Positions 1 to 6,288 of a stretch of DNA of 9,622 bases are shown here, piece after piece. Each line of letters starts with the position of its first letter. The stretch's first letter is position 1. The stretch comes from JBBQHX01 sp038324385. Lineage in GTDB: Bacteria > Gemmatimonadota > Gemmatimonadetes > Gemmatimonadales > Gemmatimonadaceae. The stretch covers positions 1 to 9,622 of the forward strand of contig JBBQHX010000133.1 of NCBI GenBank assembly GCA_038324385.1, in the 5' to 3' direction. Under the pieces are notes generated by a model, which was not told the origin of the DNA, did not search any database, and saw only the letters and a list, made by a program, of their open reading frames with translations. Position numbers and translations under genes: made by a program.

Positions 1-1527
1 GAGTCGATCCCCGCCGATGCCTTCGCGGCGGCATTACGGATTCCGAACTTCCTCCAGAATCTGTTCGGGGAAGGGGTCCTTTCGGCCTCGTTCATCCCCG
101 TGTATGCGCGGCTCCTCGGCCGCGGCGACGAGCGTGAGGCACGCCGCCTCGCCTCGGCGATCTTCGGGCTGCTCGCGCTGGCCACCGCGCTGCTCGTGCT
201 GCTCGGCGTGCTGGCCGCCCCATTGCTCGTCGACCTGCTCGTCGGCGGTGGCTTCACCGGCGAGCGACGCGACCTGACGATCCGCCTCGTGCGGGTCATC
301 TTCCCCGGCACGGGGGTGCTCGTGCTGTCGGCGTGGTGCCTCGGCATTCTCAACAGCCACGGGCGCTTCTTTCTTTCCTACGCCGCGCCCGTCGCCTGGA
401 ATCTGGCGATCATCGGCGCGCTGCTGCTGGGCGCCCGCGGCGCTGATCTCGCCGACGCCCGTGCGCTCGCCGACATCGCGGTCTGGGCAGCGTGGGGGTC
501 CGTCGTCGGCTCGGTGCTGCAACTGCTCGTGCAGCTCCCGACCGCCCTCAGGCTGCTGGGTGGCCTGACGACGCGCGTGAGGGAGGCATCGGCGCATCGT
601 CGGACGGTGCTGCGCAACTTCGTTCCGGCCGTGATGGGACGCGGCGTGGCACAGGTCAGCGCCTATGTCGACATCATCATTGCCGGCAACCTCGGGCTCG
701 GTGCGGTGGCGGGGCTCACCTATGCGCAGGCGATCTACCTGCTGCCGGTGAGCCTGTTCGGGATGGCGATATCGGCGGCGGAGTTGCCGGCGATGTCGCG
801 CGACGCCGGTGCGGGCGACCTGCGCGATCCAGCCGCCGGCACGTCGATCGTGCCGAATGATGCCGTGGTGCTCGCCCTCCGCACGCGGATCGAGGCGGCG
901 CTGCGCCGAGTGGCGTTCTTCGTCGTACCGTCGGCGGCCGCATTTCTCCTGCTCGGCGACCTGCTCGCGTCGGCCGTCTACGAAACGGGCGCATTCACCC
1001 GCGGTGACGCGCTCTACATCTGGGCGATTCTCGCCGGAAGCGCGGTGGGGCTGCTCGCGGCCACGTCGGGGCGGCTGTTCAGCTCTGCCTTCTACGCGCT
1101 GCACGACGTGAAGACCCCGCTCCGCTTCGCTGTCGTGCGGATCGCGACGGCGGTGGCGATCGGCCTGCCGCTGGCGCTGATCGTCCCGCGCGCCCTCGGC
1201 GTCGACCTGCGGTGGGGTGTGGCCGGGTTGACGCTGGCCGGCGGACTGGCGGCCTGGGTCGAGCTCTACCTGCTGCGCACCCGCCTGGGCCAGGTGGTGG
1301 GGCCGCTGCGGCTCCCCACGTCGCTCATTCTCCGCCTCTGGGCGTGCGCCCTTGCCGGCGCCGGCGCGGCGTGGGGGGTGAAGCTCGGGCTGGTCGACCT
1401 GACGACGCACCCGATCCTGCGCGCGGTGCTCGTGCTGCTGCCGTTCGGCCTCGTCTATCTGGGGGCGACGCACGCGCTTCGGGTCCCCGAGGCGTCACAG
1501 CTCCTCGCCCGCGTCCGGCGCCGCTGA
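1..1527 (+). CDS. murJ: Lipid II flippase MurJ (MviN family), 5' end cut off by window
   Basis: MurJ flips the lipid-linked peptidoglycan precursor lipid II across the inner membrane. The reading frame is open from base 1 with no stop, so the first roughly 33 residues and the start lie outside the window. The visible 508 residues begin with the MurJ N-terminal signature ADAFAAALRIPN followed by FLQNLFGEG, and continue as a chain of hydrophobic helices to the C-terminus, as expected for the 14-helix MOP-superfamily fold. The block AFFVVPSAAAFLLLGDLL and the later GRLFSSAFYALHDVKTPLR are also family-typical. The GTG at base 100 is an internal valine, not the start. One oddity is that the position matching Arg52 of Escherichia coli MurJ is Gln19 here, and Arg53 is Asn20. 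Family assignment is confident; flippase activity is inferred from the family. Confidence 0.95.
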   Translation, partial: ESIPADAFAAALRIPNFLQNLFGEGVLSASFIPVYARLLGRGDEREARRLASAIFGLLALATALLVLLGVLAAPLLVDLLVGGGFTGERRDLTIRLVRVIFPGTGVLVLSAWCLGILNSHGRFFLSYAAPVAWNLAIIGALLLGARGADLADARALADIAVWAAWGSVVGSVLQLLVQLPTALRLLGGLTTRVREASAHRRTVLRNFVPAVMGRGVAQVSAYVDIIIAGNLGLGAVAGLTYAQAIYLLPVSLFGMAISAAELPAMSRDAGAGDLRDPAAGTSIVPNDAVVLALRTRIEAALRRVAFFVVPSAAAFLLLGDLLASAVYETGAFTRGDALYIWAILAGSAVGLLAATSGRLFSSAFYALHDVKTPLRFAVVRIATAVAIGLPLALIVPRALGVDLRWGVAGLTLAGGLAAWVELYLLRTRLGQVVGPLRLPTSLILRLWACALAGAGAAWGVKLGLVDLTTHPILRAVLVLLPFGLVYLGATHALRVPEASQLLARVRRR

Positions 1528-1542
1528 CGCCCCGCGCGGGCG
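1528..1542 (+). terminator. Possible hairpin right after murJ stop
   Basis: CGCCC (1528-1532) can pair with GGGCG (1538-1542) around a five-base loop, starting at the base after the murJ stop codon. There is no T-tract, so this is at best a weak or non-canonical terminator. Confidence 0.25.
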
Positions 1543-1798
1543 GACCGTCACGCGCCGCGTCAGGCGCCGCGTCGATCCGCCCCACCGTGCGTGCATCGGG
1601 TACCGGTTCGCCTGACGGCCAGGTGTATCCTCGTCGCGTCCGGAGAGCCTGGCCCTGACGAGCCGCTGACGCGATCGCGCTAGATCCGATCCGTCGCCCG
1701 TCGCCCGTCACGGCTCCTCCGACACCAATTCGGCTTCGGCCGGCGGCGTTCATCAGCGGTGCCACCGGGGCAGCGCGCGCGCGTCGGGGAGCGATAGC

Positions 1799-1805
1799 GG
1801 GAGGA
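1799..1805 (+). promoter_or_regulatory. Strong Shine-Dalgarno of the small peptide gene
   Basis: GGGAGGA lies seven bases before the ATG at 1813. It is one of the best ribosome binding sites in the window and fixes the start of the small exported protein, in preference to the internal ATG at 1894. Confidence 0.7.
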
Positions 1806-1812
1806 TGGCATC

Positions 1813-2148
1813 ATGCGATCGAACGAGGGCACGACGGGCACCACCGAGGCGACGCGCGCGCGGACCCGCCGCACGACGCGGGGACGGAGCGCGATGACGT
1901 GGGTGCTGATGTTCGCGATGACGGTGAGCCTGAGCGCGGTGCCGCGCGTGAGCTACGCCGAGTTCGAAGAGCCGGGACTGGAGGAGTGTTTCGAGGCCGT
2001 CGAGAATGCCGTCACGAAATGCTATGGCGCGGATCCGACCTTTCTCCGGGAGTACGCCTGCGAATGGTTGGGGGGCGCCGGACTGATCGCGTGCATCACG
2101 GCCGAGACGATCAAGATGATCGTCGACAAGCTCGCCTTCCCGGCCTGA
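1813..2148 (+). CDS. Small exported four-cysteine (twin C-x10-C) protein, unknown function
   Basis: This 111-residue protein is not one I recognise. It has a basic N-region (several Arg between residues 15 and 25), a hydrophobic stretch at about 29-43, and a likely signal peptidase I site after VSYA (residue 49). The mature part would be about 62 residues. It holds four cysteines at 59, 70, 83 and 94, spaced x10, x12, x10, inside two segments that read as amphipathic helices. A disulfide-stapled helical hairpin is a reasonable model. The start at 1813 is supported by a strong Shine-Dalgarno; ATG 1894 would give a shorter, more usual signal peptide. It lies 26 bases before a propeller lipoprotein gene and leads an operon-like block that ends with an ABC transporter. 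It could be a secreted peptide, a bacteriocin-like or modified-peptide precursor, or a structural partner of the lipoprotein; the sequence does not decide. Confidence 0.7.
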   Translation: MRSNEGTTGTTEATRARTRRTTRGRSAMTWVLMFAMTVSLSAVPRVSYAEFEEPGLEECFEAVENAVTKCYGADPTFLREYACEWLGGAGLIACITAETIKMIVDKLAFPA

Positions 2149-2160
2149 CCCCCCCCATCC

Positions 2161-2166
2161 GAGGAG
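2161..2166 (+). promoter_or_regulatory. Shine-Dalgarno of the propeller lipoprotein gene
   Basis: GAGGAG lies eight bases before ATG 2175 and favours that start over the internal ATG at 2214, which begins the more classical lipoprotein signal peptide. Confidence 0.55.
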
Positions 2167-2174
2167 TGCACTCC

Positions 2175-3344
2175 ATGCACGACCACTCGGCGTGGACCAG
2201 CCACCAGCGCAGTATGCGGTGGTGGCTGGTCCTGGCGGCGGCCTCCATCGGCTGCACCGGTCCGGCAGATGAAGACACCGACCGTGACGCGGCCAATGCC
2301 CCGCCAGCGGTACTGGACTACCGTGCGGCGGTCGACGTACCGCGCGTGCGGTGGGATTCCCTCACCGTCGACGACGTGGACGCCGACGATCACGTGCTGT
2401 TGCACGACACCGTCGTCGTGCTCGACCGCCAGGCGCGCCGGCTGGAGCTGCTCGTGCGGCGGGGCGAGACGGGGCCGACCGGGAGCTGGCATCGCGTGCG
2501 GCCGGTCGGACGGGGTGGCGACGGCCCGGGTCATTTCCGGCGTCCACGTGCGATCGCCGCTACGCCCGGCGGTGAGATCGACGTGCTCGAGGAGGACGGC
2601 CGACTGCAGCGCCTCACGCGGACGGGCGAGGTCCGATCCGACCGGCGGCTTCGGCTCCCCTGCGTGTCCTTTCGCACGTCGATCGCAATTACGGCCGACG
2701 ACCAGCTCGTCCTGGGCGCGCTCTGCCCAACCGGGCAGGGTGCGCGCGACACCGTGTACGCGATGGCCTGGATCGAACTGCCCGATCGAACGCTCCACGA
2801 GATCGCTCGTGAGGCGATGGCGACGGCGGACCTGCGGTGGGGCGCCGTTCCCGTCACCACCCGCTACGTCACCGCGTCGTCGCCGGACGTCGTCTTCGCG
2901 GCCGGAACCGACGGATGCGCGGTGACCGTGACGGGTGGACAGGGGCCGATCGTGGCGGCCACGGTCGACACCCGCGTGCGGCGACAGTGCTGGTCGCTGC
3001 CGACACGGTATCGCGCGACGCGCCCCGCGGCGTGGCGAGACCTGAAGATGCCGAACGGCGCCGTGATGCGCTGGCCCGATCCCTTGCAGCCGTTCATCGC
3101 CTCGATCTGGTTGGCCGCGCCGGCGCTCCTGCAGCCAATCTCCGAAGATTCGCTGGTCGTGCACCGCCTCGCGGAGGCCGGTTCGACGGCGCCAGCGGCC
3201 CCCGTGCTCGTCGGCCCGACGAGCAGCCTGGTCGGCTGCAGCGAGGAGCACTGCCTCTGGTTCGACGCGGTCGGGTCGCGCATGGCGCTCGTCGACGTTC
3301 GTGCGCTCGCGATCGGCGACACGCTCCGCATCGTGCGCCGATGA
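2175..3344 (+). CDS. Six-bladed beta-propeller lipoprotein
   Basis: A 389-residue predicted lipoprotein. A hydrophobic segment at 15-26 (RWWLVLAAASIG) ends in a lipobox-like SIGC with Cys27 as the candidate lipidated residue. Starting at ATG 2214 would place the signal peptide at the very N-terminus. The mature part resembles six-bladed (NHL/TolB-like) propellers: GDGPGHFRRPRAIA at 115-128, followed by the strand pattern GGEIDVLEEDGRLQRL, is the usual first-blade signature. Beyond the lipid Cys there are six cysteines (163, 184, 248, 272, 355, 360), enough for three disulfides, which fits an exported protein. The stop overlaps the next start as ATGA. Such propellers usually bind partners or ligands rather than catalyse. 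Next to a small Cys-rich peptide it may bind or help mature that peptide, but this is speculative. Confidence 0.8.
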   Translation: MHDHSAWTSHQRSMRWWLVLAAASIGCTGPADEDTDRDAANAPPAVLDYRAAVDVPRVRWDSLTVDDVDADDHVLLHDTVVVLDRQARRLELLVRRGETGPTGSWHRVRPVGRGGDGPGHFRRPRAIAATPGGEIDVLEEDGRLQRLTRTGEVRSDRRLRLPCVSFRTSIAITADDQLVLGALCPTGQGARDTVYAMAWIELPDRTLHEIAREAMATADLRWGAVPVTTRYVTASSPDVVFAAGTDGCAVTVTGGQGPIVAATVDTRVRRQCWSLPTRYRATRPAAWRDLKMPNGAVMRWPDPLQPFIASIWLAAPALLQPISEDSLVVHRLAEAGSTAPAAPVLVGPTSSLVGCSEEHCLWFDAVGSRMALVDVRALAIGDTLRIVRR

Positions 3345-4141
3345 GGGCGCGCCGGGCACCATCGGACGCCCACCGGCCCGAGCGGGCGCTCGCGCACCTC
3401 GTCGCCGGCCGCGAGCTCGGCGGGCGTTCGTTGGCGGTGGCCGGTGCATCGTGCGCCCTCATCGCCACACTCGGCGTGCTCGCCGAGCAATCGGTTCGGC
3501 GCGACGTGCCCGGAATCGACGGCGTGGTCGTGGCGGTGTTCGGGGTCGGGTCGGTAGTGCCGTGGGTGATGGGGGTGGCGATCGCGTGGCTGGTGGCGTT
3601 GCGGATCATGCGGCGCGTTGCCGACGACGCCGCGGCGCGGTGGCTCGATCCGGTGGTCGCCTCAGGCGGCGGTGGCAGCGCGGACGCGACGCGATCGCGG
3701 TATGTCGCGGCGCTCTGGATGGGGGCGGTGGCCAGCGGCGTCGTCGCTCACCTCTGTGTGGCGGCGGCCGTGGCGGGGACCGCCGCGGTCGCAGCGAGCG
3801 CGGAGACGGGCTACTCCGCGCGGTTCGCGGCGGGCACGTTCGGCCTGCTGTGCGACAGTGCCGCCTACGCAATGGTCATCGGGCTCATCGTTCAGCGGCG
3901 CGGACTCGCCCCCGCGACGGCGATTCTCGTCGCTGGCGTTCCGTTCGGTATCGTCATGCTGGAGGTCGCGGGCCACCTCGCGCCGATCCGGACGGCGGTG
4001 CGATGGGCGCTCACCGTCCACCTCCCCACCATCGCGCAGCGGGGCCCGTGGACGCTGGTCGTGATTCAGCTCGTGCACGCCGCGCTGCTGCTCTCCATCG
4101 CGCTCTGGATCGCCCCGCGCCGCGTGGCGCGAGGTGGCTGA
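3341..4141 (+). CDS. Six-helix membrane protein, probable ABC-2-type permease
   Basis: A 266-residue integral membrane protein. Hydrophobic segments lie at about 31-49, 60-89, 122-152, 163-184, 191-212 and 237-258, giving six helices. An N-terminal, probably cytoplasmic amphipathic stretch (ALAHLVAGRELGGRS, 16-30) precedes helix 1, as in ABC-2-type permeases. The loop between helices 2 and 3 is Gly/Asp-rich. Its ATG overlaps the preceding stop (ATGA, 3341-3344), so translation is probably coupled, and it is followed immediately by an ABC ATPase gene. That placement, more than any sequence motif, supports the permease call: a homodimer of this protein with two ATPase subunits would make a full transporter. 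The substrate is unknown. It could export, or give self-protection against, the small peptide encoded at the head of the block. I see no recognisable family motif, so another membrane function remains possible. Confidence 0.65.
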   Translation: MRARRAPSDAHRPERALAHLVAGRELGGRSLAVAGASCALIATLGVLAEQSVRRDVPGIDGVVVAVFGVGSVVPWVMGVAIAWLVALRIMRRVADDAAARWLDPVVASGGGGSADATRSRYVAALWMGAVASGVVAHLCVAAAVAGTAAVAASAETGYSARFAAGTFGLLCDSAAYAMVIGLIVQRRGLAPATAILVAGVPFGIVMLEVAGHLAPIRTAVRWALTVHLPTIAQRGPWTLVVIQLVHAALLLSIALWIAPRRVARGG

Positions 4142-4142
4142 G

Positions 4143-4922
4143 ATGACCGCGCCCGAAACGATCGTGCTCGACGCGGCCTGTTCGGCGACCCGGAGCCTCG
4201 CCGCCTCGCACCCGGACATCCGCCGCGGCCGCGCCCTCGTGCTTCACGCCGGTACCGTGCACCTGCCGCCGGGCGCGTGCATCGGGCTCGTCGGGATCAA
4301 CGGGAGCGGGAAGTCGACGCTGCTGCTCGCGCTCGCGGGACTCCTGCGCGGCACCACGGTTCGCTGGAGCCTCACGCCGGACTGCCTCACGCCGAACCGC
4401 CTCACGCCGGACCGCCTCACGCCGCCGACCGTCGGCTACGTGCCGCAACATCCAACCTTCCCCGACGACGTCCCGATCGACCGGCTGCTCGCCGTGCACG
4501 GGCTCGACCGATCGGACATCGCCGGCGTCGACGCCACCTGCCTCCCCGGCGACCGATCACGCCGCGCGCGCGACCTGACGACGCTCTCGGGTGGTCAGCG
4601 GCAGCGACTCGCTGTTGCGATCTCGCTCGCACGGCGCGATCCGCTCGTGCTCATGGACGAGCCGTTCGCCAACGTCGATATACCGTCCCGCCGCACGCTC
4701 GCCGCCGCGATCAGGGAGCGGCGACGCGTTCAGCCTGACGTGACAATTCTGCTCTCCTCGCACGCCGCCGCCGACCTCCACGCGCTGTGCGACGCGCTGA
4801 TCGTGCTGCGCGACGGTCGCACCGTGTTCGCCGGTGCGGTGGACGGGCTCAACGGCCGCGACGGGGCGTCGGGGTCGATCGACGAATTCGAACGAGCCGT
4901 TGCAGCGATGATGGGGGGTTAG
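4143..4922 (+). CDS. ABC transporter ATP-binding protein
   Basis: A 259-residue ABC ATPase that would energise the membrane protein encoded just upstream. All core motifs are present: Walker A GINGSGKST (51-59), Q-loop Gln102 in VGYVPQ, signature LSGGQ (148-152), Walker B LVLMDEP (168-174) with catalytic Glu173, D-loop (NVD, 177-179) and switch His207 in LLSSH. The length is normal for a single-domain subunit. ATG 4143 is chosen because GAGGTG at 4131-4136 is well placed before it; GTG 4134, overlapping the upstream gene by eight bases, is the alternative. Between Walker A and the Q-loop (residues 77-94) is a tandem LTPxx repeat encoded by a 15-base DNA repeat, an unusual insertion in this domain. 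Import or export cannot be told directly, but the ABC-2-like partner and lack of a solute-binding protein favour export or extraction. Confidence 0.93.
   Translation: MTAPETIVLDAACSATRSLAASHPDIRRGRALVLHAGTVHLPPGACIGLVGINGSGKSTLLLALAGLLRGTTVRWSLTPDCLTPNRLTPDRLTPPTVGYVPQHPTFPDDVPIDRLLAVHGLDRSDIAGVDATCLPGDRSRRARDLTTLSGGQRQRLAVAISLARRDPLVLMDEPFANVDIPSRRTLAAAIRERRRVQPDVTILLSSHAAADLHALCDALIVLRDGRTVFAGAVDGLNGRDGASGSIDEFERAVAAMMGG
4371..4425 (+). repeat. 15-base tandem repeat inside the ABC ATPase gene
   Basis: CTCACGCCG recurs at 4371, 4386, 4401 and 4416 in exact 15-base register, with the intervening bases mostly ACTGC or ACCGC types. The period is a multiple of three, so the reading frame is kept and the protein gains repeated LTPDx units between Walker A and the Q-loop. 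Confidence 0.9.
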
Positions 4923-4945
4923 AGAGGCGGCGGGGGGAACGGCGG

Positions 4946-5008
4946 CTCTGGGCTCTGGGCTCTGGGCTCTGGGCTCTGGGCTCTGGGCGCTGGGCTCTGG
5001 GCTCTGGG
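4946..5008. repeat. Heptanucleotide tandem repeat (CTCTGGG)9
   Basis: Nine consecutive seven-base units fill 63 bases: six perfect CTCTGGG, one CGCTGGG (4988-4994), then two perfect. The array starts 23 bases after the ABC ATPase stop and ends about 140 bases before the next start codon. It lies in non-coding sequence; frames that cross it only give repetitive shadow peptides. Confidence 0.95.
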
Positions 5009-5150
5009 GCTGACGACCGGGGGGAGGCTTGCGGGCGGGGGCCGGGTAAAAGGTGTTTCGCGGGGAATGCGTGCGTGCGAGACTTACGATACGACGAACC
5101 GCGTGCACGGCTCGCCGTGTCGCTCGTTGGCTCCCTCGACTCCGATTTCC

Positions 5151-6182
5151 ATGCGCCCGTTTGCTGTCGCCGTCACCCTCAGCACGTTCGCTCTCGCCGC
5201 CTGCGCGCCCGGCGAGGAAGCCGCGCGCAATGACGCCCTCCCCGCCGTCCCCGACTCGCTCACCCCGCCCCCGGCGCTCGGGGCGGCGATCGCGGGGTTC
5301 GATACGCCGGAGTCAGTCCGCTATGACGCGACCCAGGACGTTTACTTCGTCACCAACATCAACGGCGGGCCGGGGGCAAAAGACGGCAACGGGTTCATCA
5401 CCCGTGTTCACGCCGACAGCCTCGGGTTCCCGATGATGCGGTGGATCGCGTCCGGGCGGAACAACGTCGTGCTCGATGCGCCGAAGGGAATGGCGTTGGT
5501 CGGCGACACGCTCTGGGTGGCCGACATCGATCAGGTGCGCGCCTTCCACCGGCGGACCGGCGCTCCACTCGGCGGCGTCGATCTCGCCCCCGAGGGCGCG
5601 GTGTTCCTCAACGACATCGCCGTCGGCGGCGACGGGGCGCTTTACGTGACCGACACCGGCATCCGGATCGGCGTCGGAGGGGAGACGACGGCGCCCGGGC
5701 CGTTCCGGATCTTCCGCCTCCAGAATCGCGCGGCCACGGTCGCCGTGCAGGGAGATACGCTCGGGCGGCCGAACGGCATCGCCTGGGATGAGGGGGCGCG
5801 CCGCTTCGTGCTGGCGCCAATGGGAAGCCCGACGATCTCCACCTGGGCGCCCGGCGCGGTTGCCCCGACGCCATTCGCCGCCGGCCCCGGCGCCTACGAC
5901 GGCGTCGAGGTGATCGGCGACGGTCGCGTCCTGCTGACCTCGTGGGCCGATTCCAGCCTCTACGAGATGGATGCGAGGGGTGCGCTCCGGCGCCTGGTCG
6001 CCCGGCTGGACTCGCCCGCCGACATTGGCTGGGATCCGCGCCGGCGACGGGTCGCAGTCCCGCTGTTCGCCGAGAACCGGGTGGTGTTCTACGACCTCGA
6101 TCCTGCCGCCGCCAGCGCCGCCGCCGCGGCGGGCGCGGCGGCGGCGGGCGACACGACCGACAACCCGCCACGGCGCCCGTAG
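5151..6182 (+). CDS. SMP-30/gluconolactonase-like lipoprotein
   Basis: A 343-residue predicted lipoprotein with a textbook signal peptide: FAVAVTLSTFALAAC, lipobox LAAC, Cys18 lipidated. The rest fits a six-bladed SMP-30/gluconolactonase-type propeller. Segments typical of the family are TPESVRYD (52-59), LNDIAVGGDGALYVTD (153-168), GRPNGIAWD (205-213) and YDGVEVIGDGRVLLTSW (249-265). Glu54, Asn154, Asn208 and Asp250 are candidates for the metal site seen in SMP-30 enzymes, but which of them bind metal is inferred. The C-terminus (about 319-333) is an Ala-rich low-complexity tail. ATG 5151 is chosen because it opens the signal peptide; there is no Shine-Dalgarno before it, and in-frame extension upstream to 5067 has no signal sequence. 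The gene appears monocistronic, bounded by the heptamer repeat and a GC-rich hairpin. A lactonase activity or a purely binding role are both possible. Confidence 0.87.
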   Translation: MRPFAVAVTLSTFALAACAPGEEAARNDALPAVPDSLTPPPALGAAIAGFDTPESVRYDATQDVYFVTNINGGPGAKDGNGFITRVHADSLGFPMMRWIASGRNNVVLDAPKGMALVGDTLWVADIDQVRAFHRRTGAPLGGVDLAPEGAVFLNDIAVGGDGALYVTDTGIRIGVGGETTAPGPFRIFRLQNRAATVAVQGDTLGRPNGIAWDEGARRFVLAPMGSPTISTWAPGAVAPTPFAAGPGAYDGVEVIGDGRVLLTSWADSSLYEMDARGALRRLVARLDSPADIGWDPRRRRVAVPLFAENRVVFYDLDPAAASAAAAAGAAAAGDTTDNPPRRP

Positions 6183-6198
6183 CGACCGGGCGACGCCC

Positions 6199-6222
6199 GC
6201 CCGCGCGCCCTTCGGCCCGGGC
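6199..6222 (+). terminator. GC-rich hairpin after the SMP-30-like gene
   Basis: GCCCG (6199-6203) can pair with CGGGC (6218-6222), with an inner GCC/GGC stem closing on a CTTC loop. It lies 16 bases after the stop codon. It lacks a T-tract, so it is only a candidate terminator. Confidence 0.35.
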
Positions 6223-6288
6223 GAACGACCGGGAGCCGCCCGCATCCGCCCCGTCATGAACCCGCTGAGCTGAACCTGCGGAGGCGAC

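Larger units (their letters stand above)
1528..1812 (+). other. Intergenic region upstream of the peptide operon
   Basis: This 285-base gap has no convincing gene. It holds a small GC-rich hairpin at its start, a TATCCT hexamer at 1626-1631 that could be a -10 element but lacks a good -35 partner, two head-to-tail copies of GTCGCCC (1693-1706), and a strong Shine-Dalgarno sequence at its end. If transcription starts near 1638, the leader of the next gene would be about 175 bases. I recognise no riboswitch in it. Confidence 0.5.

Noticed and set aside
34..1473. Long open frame on the minus strand opposite murJ (479 codons)
   Set aside because: Its product is an Arg/Glu/Gln/His-rich string without domain pattern; it is the antisense shadow of a GC-rich membrane-protein gene.
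1626..1631. TATCCT as a -10 promoter element for the peptide operon
   Set aside because: No acceptable -35 at 16-18 bases upstream; in such GC-rich sequence one hexamer is not enough. Kept only as a remark in the intergenic entry.
1860..1890. Twin-arginine (Tat) signal in the small exported protein
   Set aside because: RR occurs at residues 19-20 but the hydrophobic positions of the S-R-R-x-F-L-K motif are missing; a Sec signal with a long basic N-region is simpler.
2022..3449. Long minus-strand open frame opposite the propeller lipoprotein (475 codons)
   Set aside because: It has low-complexity, Arg-rich composition, no recognisable fold, and runs across three sense genes that have signal peptides, ribosome sites and family motifs.
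4946..5008. CRISPR array
   Set aside because: The units are seven bases with no spacers; this is a simple tandem repeat.
5085..5090. TACGAT as a -10 element for the SMP-30-like gene
   Set aside because: It is well placed in a small AT-richer patch about 60 bases before the ATG, but no -35 partner is visible.
4557..5108. Minus-strand ORF with SPEP-type repeats
   Set aside because: The peptide repeat is just the translation of the CTCTGGG array and the rest is antisense to the ABC ATPase.
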